This document shows, one piece after another, positions 27,088 to 35,492 of a DNA stretch of 64,000 nt. Location: assembly GCF_018424605.1 (NCBI RefSeq), contig NZ_QTKT01000003.1, positions 419,169 through 483,168 on the forward strand. Direction: 5' to 3'. This stretch comes from Marinobacter lipolyticus. Its GTDB lineage: Bacteria; Pseudomonadota; Gammaproteobacteria; Pseudomonadales; Oleiphilaceae. The notes beneath the pieces are model-generated. The model did not search any database and was not told where the DNA came from. It worked only from the letters and a program-made list of their open reading frames with translations. The translations under genes were made by a program, and so were the position numbers. Every line of letters begins with the position of its first letter. Position 1 is the stretch's first letter.

Positions 27088-28755
27088 ATGACCTTTACCC
27101 GCCATCACGCCGTTTGGCCGAAAGAACTGCCCAAGAGCATGGCGCTGCCGCAGACCAGTGTCTTTACCAATCTGGAAATATCGGCACGGCGTTATCCGGA
27201 CCGCACCGCGATCATTTTTTACGACGCGCCGATGACTTACCGCCAGCTACTGCAGGAAGTGGAGGCCATGGCCGGTTACCTGCAGGCACAGGGCGTGAAA
27301 AAAGGCGATCGGGTGCTGCTGTACATGCAGAATTCCCCCCAGTACGTGATTGCTTACTACGCCATTCTGCGCGCCGACGCCGTGGTGATTCCGGTTAACC
27401 CGATGAACCGGGCGGCGGAGCTGGAGCACTACGTGGCTGACACCGGCGCCAGTGTCTGCCTGGCGGGGCAGGAGCTGACCGGCTTTATCGCGCCGTTGCT
27501 GGAAACCACTGATCTCAACCACATCGTGGTGGCGTCTTACAGTACCTATATAAGCCCGGACACCGATCTGGATCTGCCGGCGGAAGTTGCCGCTCCGGCC
27601 TGGTCCCGGGAAGTGCCGGGCGTGGTCACCTGGGAGCAGGCGCTGGCGGAGAAGCGGGTACCGTCTGCCCACACTGCCGGCCCGGACGATCTGGCGGTGA
27701 TTCCCTACAGCTCCGGCACCACCGGCGCGCCCAAGGGCTGCATGCACACCCATCGCAACGTGATGGCCACCGCCGTGCACCGGGCGTTCTGGAACCTGAG
27801 CACCGCCAACACCGTGCAGCTGGCCACTCTGCCGTTCTTCCACGTCACCGGCATGACCGGCTCCATGAACAGTCCGATCTACAGCGGCTCCACCACCGTG
27901 ATCATGACCCGCTGGGACCGCACCACCGCGGCGCGGTTGATCGAGCGCTACCAGGTCACCGGCTGGACCAACATCGTCACCATGGCGGTGGATTTCCTGT
28001 CCAACCCGGACATCGGCCAGTATGACCTGACCAGCCTCAACACCATCGGCGGTGGCGGCGCGGCCATGCCGGAAGCGGTCGCCGCCAAGCTCAAAACCAT
28101 GACCGGGCTGGATTACATTGAGGGTTACGGGCTGTCGGAAACCATGGCGGCCACTCACATCAACCCGTCCGACCACCCCAAGCCCCAGTGCCTGGGTATC
28201 CCGGTGTTCGATGTGGACAGCCGCATCATTGATGTGGAAACCCTGGAGGAGAAAGGGCCCAATGAAGTGGGCGAGATTGTCTCCCACGGCCCCCAGGTGA
28301 CCCAGGGCTACTGGAACCGTCCGTCGGAGACCGAAGCGGCCTTTGTGGAGATCGATGGCAAGCGCTTCTTCCGCACCGGTGACCTGGCCTACTACGACGA
28401 GCAGGGTTACTTCTTCATGGTGGATCGAGTCAAGCGGATGATCAACGCCTCCGGTTTCAAGGTCTGGCCCTCGGAAGTGGAAGGCTTGATGTACCGACAC
28501 CCGGCGATTCACGAGGTGTGCATCATCTCATCGCCACACCCCAAGCGCGGCGAGACCGTGAAGGCCTGCATCGTGCTCACCCCGGACGCCGATACCAGCA
28601 CCACGGAGGCGGATATCGTTCTCTGGTGCAAGGAACAGATGGCCGCCTACAAGGTGCCGGAAATCATCGAGTTTGTGGACGAGCTGCCGAAATCGCCCAC
28701 CGGTAAACTGATGTGGCGGGCGTTGCAGGAAGAGGAGTGGAAGGCCAAAGCCTGA
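27088..28755 (+). CDS. Fatty-acid-type acyl-CoA ligase (AMP-binding)
   Basis: This enzyme activates a carboxylic acid to its CoA thioester with ATP, giving AMP and pyrophosphate. The protein is 555 residues. The P-loop-like motif YSSGTTGAPKGCMHTH is at about residue 210, the A5 region is EGYGLSETMAATH, the A7/A8 region is RTGDLAYYDEQGYFFMVDRVKRMINASGFKVWPSEVE, and the catalytic Lys is in PTGKLMWR. It is the last gene of the operon, 22 bases after surE. Together with the upstream kinase and dehydrogenases it supplies the entry step of the pathway (compare LvaE). Chain specificity is not readable. Confidence 0.92.
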   Translation: MTFTRHHAVWPKELPKSMALPQTSVFTNLEISARRYPDRTAIIFYDAPMTYRQLLQEVEAMAGYLQAQGVKKGDRVLLYMQNSPQYVIAYYAILRADAVVIPVNPMNRAAELEHYVADTGASVCLAGQELTGFIAPLLETTDLNHIVVASYSTYISPDTDLDLPAEVAAPAWSREVPGVVTWEQALAEKRVPSAHTAGPDDLAVIPYSSGTTGAPKGCMHTHRNVMATAVHRAFWNLSTANTVQLATLPFFHVTGMTGSMNSPIYSGSTTVIMTRWDRTTAARLIERYQVTGWTNIVTMAVDFLSNPDIGQYDLTSLNTIGGGGAAMPEAVAAKLKTMTGLDYIEGYGLSETMAATHINPSDHPKPQCLGIPVFDVDSRIIDVETLEEKGPNEVGEIVSHGPQVTQGYWNRPSETEAAFVEIDGKRFFRTGDLAYYDEQGYFFMVDRVKRMINASGFKVWPSEVEGLMYRHPAIHEVCIISSPHPKRGETVKACIVLTPDADTSTTEADIVLWCKEQMAAYKVPEIIEFVDELPKSPTGKLMWRALQEEEWKAKA

Positions 28756-28768
28756 TCGCTGCCGGCCG

Positions 28769-29224
28769 CTACGCCACGTACATCACCAGATTCTCAGCCA
28801 CGCAGGCCGGCTTGCCCTCACCCTGGATTTCCACGGTGGTACGGTAAGTGGCCAGCGTGCGCTGATCGTCCAGTCTGGCCACCTCCACCAGTTCCATCTT
28901 GCTGCGAATTGCCGCTCCGGATTTCACCGCGGCGGGGAAGCGCAGCTTGTTCATGCCGTAATTGATGCTGGCGCTGGTACCCTGCACGTTGATCACCTCC
29001 TGATTCAGCTGCGGAATCAGCGACACCGTCAGAAAGCCGTGCGCCACCGGGCTTTTCCACGGCGCTTCCCGGGTCGCCCGTTCCACATCCACATGAATCC
29101 ACTGATGATCGCCGGTGGCGTCGGCAAACGCCTGAATCATCTCCTGGGTGATGGTTTTCCAGGGGCTGTGGCCGATCACCGAGCCGGTGTGACTATCCAG
29201 TTCGTTAAGTTCAACCAATAACAT
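28769..29224 (-). CDS. MaoC family (R)-enoyl-CoA hydratase
   Basis: This is a hotdog-fold hydratase of 151 residues. The hydratase-2 motif is present: FADATGDHQWIHVD with the catalytic Asp and His, followed by the VAHGFLTVSLIPQL segment. Such enzymes hydrate trans-2-enoyl-CoA to the (R)-3-hydroxyacyl-CoA. It lies 30 bases downstream of the aldolase-like gene on the same strand and converges on the acyl-CoA ligase gene. Confidence 0.9.
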   Translation of the reverse strand: MLLVELNELDSHTGSVIGHSPWKTITQEMIQAFADATGDHQWIHVDVERATREAPWKSPVAHGFLTVSLIPQLNQEVINVQGTSASINYGMNKLRFPAAVKSGAAIRSKMELVEVARLDDQRTLATYRTTVEIQGEGKPACVAENLVMYVA

Positions 29225-29254
29225 GTCTGCGTCCTTACACTGGTGGGTTTGAGT

Positions 29255-30016
29255 CTAGACTGCGTACCCGGGATTTTTGCTGTCCAGCAGCCGGACCAGA
29301 GCCGGCCAGGTCAGTGCCGAAGCTCGCCCCAGCGACTGGGACTGGTCCGCCGTGGTCTGAATGGCCTGCTCAGACGGCCTATGCGTCGGCCCACAGCTCT
29401 GGGCCTTGACCTGAATTTCGCAGGCCTTCATCAGAAAGTACAGATAGGTGAAGGTCTCTGGCACGTCTTTTCCTGCCGTCAGCACACCGTGGTTGCGCAG
29501 CAGCATCATCGATTTGTCGCCCAGGTCCCGGATCAGCCGTTCCCGCTCATCGAGATTCAGCGCCACACCCTCGTAATCGTGGTAGCTCAGGTGATTCAGA
29601 CACAGCATCGCGGTCTGGCTCAGTGGCAACAGCCCGTCCCGGTGTGCCGACACCGCCACGCCGTCGGGGGCGTGCAGATGCATCACCGCGCCGGCGTCCT
29701 CCCGGCCCATATGCACGGCGCTGTGAATGGTGAAGCCGGCGGGATTCACCCGGCTGACGCCGCCGGATTGCACCACCTGGCCTTCCTTATCCACTTTTAC
29801 CAGCGACGACGCGGTGATCTCATGGAACAACAGCCCGTAGGGGTTGATCAGGAAATGATGCTCCGGCCCCGGGACTCGCGCCGACAGATGAGTGAACACC
29901 AGATCGTCCCAGCCGAACAGCGCCACCAGACGGTAGGCCGCGGCCAGCTCGGTGCGTACCTGCCATTCGGCTTTTGCCAGCGCCTCTGGTGTTGACGGAT
30001 CGCTTGTTGTTGTCAT
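29255..30016 (-). CDS. Class II aldolase/adducin family protein
   Basis: This is a zinc-dependent class II aldolase/adducin-fold protein of 253 residues. Histidines in FTHLSARVPG, AVMHLHAPDGVAVSAH and LLRNHGVLTAG form the likely metal site. Members include fuculose-phosphate aldolase and many uncharacterised proteins; the substrate here is unknown. The ATG at 30016 has GAGG 8 bases upstream and is preferred over a longer frame to 30097. Its presence inside an acyl-CoA cluster suggests carbon-carbon cleavage or decarboxylation of a pathway intermediate, which is inference. Confidence 0.82.
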   Translation of the reverse strand: MTTTSDPSTPEALAKAEWQVRTELAAAYRLVALFGWDDLVFTHLSARVPGPEHHFLINPYGLLFHEITASSLVKVDKEGQVVQSGGVSRVNPAGFTIHSAVHMGREDAGAVMHLHAPDGVAVSAHRDGLLPLSQTAMLCLNHLSYHDYEGVALNLDERERLIRDLGDKSMMLLRNHGVLTAGKDVPETFTYLYFLMKACEIQVKAQSCGPTHRPSEQAIQTTADQSQSLGRASALTWPALVRLLDSKNPGYAV

Positions 30017-30055
30017 GGTGATAGTCCTCAACCCGGTGAATGAAACGGTTATGCA

Positions 30056-30085
30056 TAAAAAAGGGGGTGGCAAACGCCACCCCCG
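30056..30085 (-). terminator. Terminator after the acyl-CoA dehydrogenase pair
   Basis: A perfect 9-bp stem GGGGGTGGC/GCCACCCCC with a 4-base loop (30063-30084) is followed by six T on the minus strand. It ends the transcript of the 32490-30141 dehydrogenase pair and separates it from the aldolase-MaoC unit. Confidence 0.85.
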
Positions 30086-30140
30086 CAAAAAGACCACCGA
30101 CTGGAGAGTGGGGTCTCAGGCTCACAAGTCCAAAAGCCTG

Positions 30141-31283
30141 TTAACTGGCCTGCAGCAGGGCGGCGTAACGTTCCAGATGGAAATCGTCGTCACCCAGCTG
30201 ATGGTTGATGGCGATCAGCCGCTTGGCGTAGTGGGCGAAGTTGTATTCCCAGGTCATGCCAATGCCGCCGTGGGACTGAATGCCGGCCTCGGAGATGAAC
30301 TGACCGGCGCGGCCGATCACATTCTTGGCGGCGGCCAGCACCCGGCGGCGCTCATCGCTCTGCTCGCTGTCGGCCACGCTGGCCGCCAGGATAGCCATGG
30401 AGCGGGCCTGTTCCAGCTCCGACATCATGTCCACCATGCGGTGCTGGAGCACCTGGAACTTGCCAATGGGCACCCCGAACTGCTTGCGCTGCTTGAGGTA
30501 GTCCAGGGTCAGTTCATTGGCCATTTCCATGACACCGACGGCTTCGGCACACAGGGCAGCGATGGCGCGGCCGGCCTGGTATTCGATCACGCTGCCGGCC
30601 TGGCCTTCGTCGCCGAGGAGGGCGTCTGCGCCCACCTGAACGTTAGTCAAAGTAATGTCGCAGCCCTTGGCACCATCAATGGTGGGGTAGGTACGACGTT
30701 CCACGCCGTCGGTGTCCGGGCTGAAGGCAAACAAACTGATGCCGTCGGCGCTATCGCTGTTACCCGAGGTGCGGGCCGATACAATGATCAGGTCGGCGCA
30801 GTGGCCACCGATGACCACGGCCTTGCGGCCATTGAGTAGGTAACCTTCGCCGTTTTTCTCGGCGCGGGTCTCCACGTTGTTCAGATCGTAATAGCTCTGG
30901 GGCTCCTGGAGGCCTACCGCGGCCTTGAGTTCGCCGCTGGCGATGCCGGCCAGCCAGTTTTCTTTCTGGCGGTCGTTACCGGCCTGACCGATCAGGCCGC
31001 CACCGAGAATGACGGACTGCATATACGGCTCCAGGCACAGGCCACGGCCGAGCTCAGCCATTACTGACTGCACTTCCACGCCGCCCCCGCCAAAGCCACC
31101 CAGCTCCTCGGAAAAGGGCACGGCGGTCAGGCCCAACTCACTGAGCTGGCGCCAGAAATCGGCGCTGAACCCCAGTTCGGTCTCGCTGAACTCCAGGCGC
31201 TTCTCAAAACTGTATTCACCGCGCACCAGGCGCGCCACGGTGTCCTGCAGCATCTGCTGCTCTTCGTTGAGTCGGAAATCCAT
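30141..31283 (-). CDS. Acyl-CoA dehydrogenase, PimD-like small subunit
   Basis: This is an acyl-CoA dehydrogenase family protein of 380 residues, the second gene of a two-gene set. The N-terminal helices (MDFRLNEEQQMLQDTVARLVR), GRKAVVIGGHCADLIIVSA middle domain and QSHGGIGMTWEY FAD region are present. The usual TEP motif is altered (GLQEPQSYYDLNN) and no YEGT motif occurs near the C-terminus. This fits the non-canonical partner in heteromeric dehydrogenases such as PimC/PimD or mycobacterial FadE pairs. It starts 10 bases after its partner. The substrate could be a dicarboxylyl-CoA or another bulky acyl-CoA. Confidence 0.85.
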   Translation of the reverse strand: MDFRLNEEQQMLQDTVARLVRGEYSFEKRLEFSETELGFSADFWRQLSELGLTAVPFSEELGGFGGGGVEVQSVMAELGRGLCLEPYMQSVILGGGLIGQAGNDRQKENWLAGIASGELKAAVGLQEPQSYYDLNNVETRAEKNGEGYLLNGRKAVVIGGHCADLIIVSARTSGNSDSADGISLFAFSPDTDGVERRTYPTIDGAKGCDITLTNVQVGADALLGDEGQAGSVIEYQAGRAIAALCAEAVGVMEMANELTLDYLKQRKQFGVPIGKFQVLQHRMVDMMSELEQARSMAILAASVADSEQSDERRRVLAAAKNVIGRAGQFISEAGIQSHGGIGMTWEYNFAHYAKRLIAINHQLGDDDFHLERYAALLQAS

Positions 31284-31293
31284 GGTCGCCTCC

Positions 31294-32490
31294 TTAAAGC
31301 CCGAGAATCATTTTCGACACGATGTTCTTCTGGATCTCGTTGGACCCGCCGAAAATCGACAGCTTGCGGTTGTTGAAGTACTGGGCGGAGAGCGGCGCGG
31401 CGTTCTCGTCCGACAGGAACTCGCCGTCGTAAGCCAGATCCAGCTCTTCCTCCACGAACGGCAGGGCATAGGGGCCGATGGCGCGGCGCGCCAGATCGTT
31501 GATGGCCTGACGAATCTCGGTGCCTTTCACTTTCAGCATGGAGCTTTCCGCGCCCGGAACACCGCCGCCTTCCACCGAGGCGATGATGCGCAGGTTACTG
31601 ATGGCGGCGGCGGTCAGATCGATTTCTACCTTGGCAATGCGCTGGCTGAAGGACGGGTCCTCGATCAGCGGCTTGCCGTTCTTCATGCGGCGGCTGGCCA
31701 GTTGTTTGAGGTGAGACAGCGCCGCCTTGGACATGCCGATGCCTGCCAGTCCGGTACGCTCGTAAGTGAGCAGGAACTTGGCGTAGGTCCAGCCTTTGTC
31801 CTCTTCACCGACCAGGTTTTCCACCGGGACTTTGACGTCTTCAAAGAACACTTCGTTGACTTCGTGTTCGCCATCCAGGGTGATGATCGGGCGCACGGTG
31901 ATGCCCGGGGTGTTCATGTCGATCAGCAGGAAGGAAATGCCCTCCTGGTTCTTGACCTCGGTGTTGGTGCGCACCAGGCAGAAAATCATGTTGGCGTGCT
32001 GGCCGAGGGTGGTCCAGGTTTTCTGGCCGTTGACGATGTAGTGGTCGCCGTCGCGCACGGCACGAGTCTTCAGGGACGCCAGATCGGAGCCTGCGCCGGG
32101 CTCGGAATAGCCCTGGCACCACCAGTCCTCGCCACTGAGGATGCGCGGCAGATAGTGCTGCTTCTGGGCGTCGTTGCCGAACTTGATGATCACCGGCGCC
32201 ACCATGTTCACCCCGAACGGGATGGAGCGGGGCACGCCGTAACGGCAGGATTCTTCGTCCCAGATGTGCTTCTGCACCGGGGTCCATTTCACACCGCCGT
32301 ACTCTTCCGGCCAGTGGGTGGCGTACCACCCCTGTTTGCACAGGATCTGCTGCCACCGTAGGTGGTCCTCTTTGGACAGGCGGCGGAATCCTTTCACCTT
32401 GGCGGCGATGTCCGCCGGCAGCTTCTCATCCAGGAATGCTCTTACCTCGTCGCGGAAGGCAAGTTCCTCGGCCGTGTAGTTCATGTTCAT
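31294..32490 (-). CDS. Acyl-CoA dehydrogenase, PimC-like large subunit
   Basis: This FAD-dependent acyl-CoA dehydrogenase has 398 residues. It closely resembles the large pimeloyl-CoA dehydrogenase subunit in segments such as DDWWCQG (here EDWWCQGYSEPGAGSDLASLKT), GQKTWTTL and GEHEVNEVFFEDVKVP. The C-terminal base motif reads FGGSNEIQ, with Gly where Glu stands in YEGTNEIQ, so the catalytic base, if any, must be elsewhere. It is the first gene of the pair and a candidate IclR-type operator lies about 40 bp upstream of the ATG. The pimeloyl specificity is only an analogy. Confidence 0.87.
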   Translation of the reverse strand: MNMNYTAEELAFRDEVRAFLDEKLPADIAAKVKGFRRLSKEDHLRWQQILCKQGWYATHWPEEYGGVKWTPVQKHIWDEESCRYGVPRSIPFGVNMVAPVIIKFGNDAQKQHYLPRILSGEDWWCQGYSEPGAGSDLASLKTRAVRDGDHYIVNGQKTWTTLGQHANMIFCLVRTNTEVKNQEGISFLLIDMNTPGITVRPIITLDGEHEVNEVFFEDVKVPVENLVGEEDKGWTYAKFLLTYERTGLAGIGMSKAALSHLKQLASRRMKNGKPLIEDPSFSQRIAKVEIDLTAAAISNLRIIASVEGGGVPGAESSMLKVKGTEIRQAINDLARRAIGPYALPFVEEELDLAYDGEFLSDENAAPLSAQYFNNRKLSIFGGSNEIQKNIVSKMILGL

Positions 32491-32527
32491 CGAATAGACC
32501 TCGTCAATGCATTACAGCGAAAATATA

Positions 32528-32545
32528 TACCGCATAGCAGAATTA
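32528..32545. promoter_or_regulatory. Candidate IclR-type operator upstream of the PimC/PimD-like pair
   Basis: TACCGCATAGCAGAATTA shares 14 of 18 positions with the copy at 36796 (TTTCGTATAGCGGAATTA). It lies 38-55 bp upstream of the start codon, where it would overlap a promoter. Confidence 0.5.
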
Positions 32546-32719
32546 CTCAATGATCTTTTAAAGCTTGCCGCTCTGTCAACGATAGTGAAACAAGAAAACA
32601 CACAGTAACTACGACTTTCATCAAAATTTGGTTTCAAAGTCTTGTTGATTGATTTTCGCTCGTCTATATTCGTTAACTCGGAAATGGGTACTGCTAAGTG
32701 GAATTGGAATCCACATAAA

Positions 32720-32737
32720 TACCGCAGAGTGAAATAA
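32720..32737. promoter_or_regulatory. Weak candidate IclR-type operator upstream of the porin
   Basis: TACCGCAGAGTGAAATAA matches the copy at 32528 at 12 of 18 positions and lies about 100 bp before the porin ATG. On its own it would not be convincing; its placement supports it. Confidence 0.35.
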
Positions 32738-32834
32738 GTGTGCGAGTTGTGCTTTTACTCACCACTTGCCATGCCCGTGACCGGCGTTCGCATAACAACG
32801 AGACATTCAACCAACGCCTTTCAAGAGGTCTGAC

Positions 32835-34160
32835 ATGACAAGAACAACATCCATTCGCCCACGCCCGCTGGCGCGGGCCGTCGCTGTTGCCAGCCTCCCG
32901 CTGATTGCCCTGGGCTCCGCCACAGCATCGGCACAGAGTGATGAACTGCAGGAGCTGCGGGATCGCATCCAGAAACTGGAAGCCCAGCAGGCGGCCCAGG
33001 AAACCGGCACGGCGCCGGAGCCCGCCACCGACAACGAATATCTGACTCGTGATGGATCGGGTATCCGTATCGGCGACACCACGATCACCATTGGCGGCTT
33101 CATCAAGGCCGACGTACTGGCGGGGTCCAATGGCAATGGCTGGGCCAACGCCTATTCCATCGGCCTGCCCCGGTCGCTGGCGAGCGCCGCCAAAAACGGC
33201 GAGAGTGACTGGAAAACCGGGTTCAGTGCCCGCGAGAGCCGCATCAGTCTCGGCACCCGCACGCTGGACGTGGCTGGCCACGACCTGACCACCTATGTGG
33301 AAGTCGACTTTAACCAGGGCGCGAATGCTGACGGCAACGAAGTCGTCTCCAACAGCTATGCGCCGCGCCTGCGTCAGGCGTATGGTTCCTGGAATGGCTG
33401 GGATTTCGGCCAGACCCACACCACCTTTACCGAGTTGGCGGCGTTGCCGGAAATTCTCGATCAGGGTAAGCAGGCGGCCTTCATCTACCTGCGCCAGCCG
33501 ATGGTCCGCTACAACGCGGCGGTGCCCGGTGGCAAGTTGATGGTGGCGCTGGAGAATCCGGAAGACGGATTTGGCTCCAACTCCTAAGACGACCAGTCCT
33601 ACCCGGATCTGGTGGCCCGTTACCAGATGCGCAACGACTTTGGCATCTACTCCATTGCCGGCCTGGTGCGTAATCTCGAAGATGACGCCGCCGATGAAAC
33701 CAAGGTGGCCGGCGCGGTGTCGGTCAGTGCACGCATTTCCACGGTGGGTCGTGACGACCTGCGCCTGCAGTACAGCTACGGCGCGCTGGGCCGCTACGTG
33801 GGCCTGTTCACCTATCCGGATACCGACCTGGTGGCCCAGGCCGGTGGCGACGTTGAGCCCATCGATACCTTTGGCGCCACGGCAGCCTACCGCCATTTCT
33901 GGAGCCCGAACTGGCGCAGCAACCTGACCGTGTCACACACCGAGATCACCAGCGATCTGGAGGCACCCGCGGCGCCCAGCGGCAACGGCACCCTGAGCTA
34001 TTTCGATTCGGCCACCTCGGTACACGCCAACCTGCTGTGGTCGGCCAGCCCGAAACTGACCCTGGGGCTCGAATACGCCTACTGGGATTTCAGCGAGATC
34101 GGCACCGGCAGCCGCTACCAGTACGAGCAGGTGATGGCGTCAGCAAAGCTGAGTTTCTGA
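32835..34160 (+). pseudogene. DcaP-like outer-membrane porin interrupted by one in-frame stop
   Basis: The combined frame encodes an about 441-residue outer-membrane channel of the DcaP-like trimeric porin type. It has a signal peptide (residues about 1-35, ending ATASA), a short coiled coil (DELQELRDRIQKLEAQQ), then beta-rich sequence ending in a terminal Phe (AKLSF). A TAA at 33585-33587 follows GFGSNS, and reading in the same frame continues with DDQSYPDLVARYQMRNDFGIYSIAG to 34160 without any frameshift. A TAC to TAA change is the simplest explanation. It could be a recent loss-of-function mutation, a phase-type switch, or a sequencing error. The role would be uptake of the acid degraded by the island. 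Confidence 0.85.
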
Positions 34161-34184
34161 TCGCAAAGCCATAGCCTGTATCCA

Positions 34185-34221
34185 GCCCCGGAGCGTTCAC
34201 CTGCTCCGGGGCTTTTGTTTG
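34185..34221 (+). terminator. Terminator after the porin
   Basis: An 11-bp stem AGCCCCGGAGC/GCTCCGGGGCT with an 8-base loop (34185-34214) is followed by TTTGTTT on the plus strand. Confidence 0.85.
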
Positions 34222-34226
34222 GGCAT

Positions 34227-34256
34227 AAAAAAAGCAGAGCCGCAGCTCTGCTTTTC
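34227..34256 (-). terminator. Terminator after glutaryl-CoA dehydrogenase
   Basis: An 8-bp stem AGCAGAGC/GCTCTGCT with a CGCA loop (34234-34253) is followed by a run of T on the minus strand. It ends the thiolase-gcdH transcript. Confidence 0.85.
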
Positions 34257-34271
34257 CGTCCGTCAGTGGAC

Positions 34272-35441
34272 TCAGCTGAACGCCTGCAATCCCGTCTGGC
34301 CACGGCCCAGAATCAGGGCGTGAACATCGTGGGTGCCTTCGTAGGTATTCACCGCTTCCAGATTCATCACGTGGCGAATCACGTGGTATTCATCAGCGAT
34401 ACCGTTACCGCCGTGCATGTCGCGGGCGACCCGGGCAATGTCCAGGGCTTTGCCGCAGTTGTTGCGCTTCATCAGGGAGATGGCGTCGGTCGAGTAGTCG
34501 CCGGTGTCCATCATCCGCCCCAGCTGCAAGGCACCCTGCAGGCCGAGAGTGATCTCGGTCTGCATGTCTGCCAGCTTTTTCTGGATCAGCTGGTTAGCCG
34601 CCAGCGGCTTGCCGAACTGCTTGCGCTCGAGGGTGTAGTTGCGCGCCGCGTGCCAGCAGAACTCGGCGGCGCCCAGGGAGCCCCAGCTGATGCCGAAGCG
34701 CGCCTTGTTCAGGCAACTGAAGGGGCCTTTCAGCCCTTCAACGTCCAGCTTGTTGCCATCCGGTACGAAGACCTCGTCCATAAAGATTGAGCCGGTCTCG
34801 GAGGCCCGCAGCGAGAATTTCCCCTCAATCTTCGGGGTGTCCAGCCCCTTGGCACCTTCCCGTTCGATGACGAAACCGGTGATCTTGCCATCGAGCTTGG
34901 CCCAGACCACGCAGATGTCAGCAATCGGAGAGTTGGTGATCCAGGTCTTGGAGCCACTGAGCAGATAGCCGCCGTCGACTTTCTTGGCGCGGGTTTCCAT
35001 GTTGCCCGGGTCCGAGCCGTGGTTGGGTTCGGTCAGGCCGAAGCAGCCGACCAGTTCGCCAGACGCCAGTTTCGGCAGGATGCGCTTTTTCAGGGCTTCC
35101 TGGCCGAAGGCGTGAATCGGATGAATCACCAGTGAGGACTGGACGCTCAGTGCCGAGCGGTAGGCGGAATCCACCCGCTCCACTTCCCGGGCAATCAGCC
35201 CGTAGCACACGTGGTTGAGGCCCGGGCCGCCGTATTCTTCCGGCAGTGTGGCGCCGAGCATGCCCAGCTCACCCATCTCGGTGAAGATCGAGCGATCAAA
35301 CTTTTCATGTCGGTTTGCTTCGGTAATGCCGGGCATCAGACGCTGGTCACAGAAGGAACGGATGCTGTCCCGTACCTGACGCTCGGTTTCATCCAGTTGC
35401 TTGTCAAATTGCAGCAGGTCATCCCAGGGTGTGGAAGCCAT
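34272..35441 (-). CDS. gcdH: Glutaryl-CoA dehydrogenase
   Basis: This enzyme oxidises and decarboxylates glutaryl-CoA to crotonyl-CoA. The 389-residue protein has the GCDH signature [14 protein letters not shown], the Arg-containing region and [19 protein letters not shown], and the catalytic base in [16 protein letters not shown] near the C-terminus. It lies 51 bases downstream of a thiolase gene on the same strand and ends in a strong terminator. Its presence implies that the island's substrate, or an odd-chain dicarboxylate or lysine-type intermediate, reaches glutaryl-CoA. Confidence 0.92.
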   Translation of the reverse strand: MASTPWDDLLQFDKQLDETERQVRDSIRSFCDQRLMPGITEANRHEKFDRSIFTEMGELGMLGATLPEEYGGPGLNHVCYGLIAREVERVDSAYRSALSVQSSLVIHPIHAFGQEALKKRILPKLASGELVGCFGLTEPNHGSDPGNMETRAKKVDGGYLLSGSKTWITNSPIADICVVWAKLDGKITGFVIEREGAKGLDTPKIEGKFSLRASETGSIFMDEVFVPDGNKLDVEGLKGPFSCLNKARFGISWGSLGAAEFCWHAARNYTLERKQFGKPLAANQLIQKKLADMQTEITLGLQGALQLGRMMDTGDYSTDAISLMKRNNCGKALDIARVARDMHGGNGIADEYHVIRHVMNLEAVNTYEGTHDVHALILGRGQTGLQAFS

Positions 35442-35492
35442 GGTGTGTCTCCTCAGAATAATTACTCGGTTGCTCGTTCAATCGGATGCTTT

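Larger units (their letters stand above)
32491..32834. other. Divergent promoter region, 344 bp without a gene
   Basis: This region, richer in A+T than its neighbours, lies between the PimC-like gene and the porin. It contains no convincing coding frame. It holds two copies of the candidate IclR-type motif (32528-32545 and 32720-32737), one close to each gene start. Confidence 0.6.

Noticed and set aside
31009..32361. 450-codon plus-strand frame opposite the PimC/PimD-like pair
   Set aside because: Shadow frame with no domain or ribosome binding site, antisense to two conserved dehydrogenases.
33612..34160. Separate gene for the second half of the porin
   Set aside because: It is in the same frame as the first half and begins mid-barrel without a signal peptide; it is the remainder of the interrupted gene.
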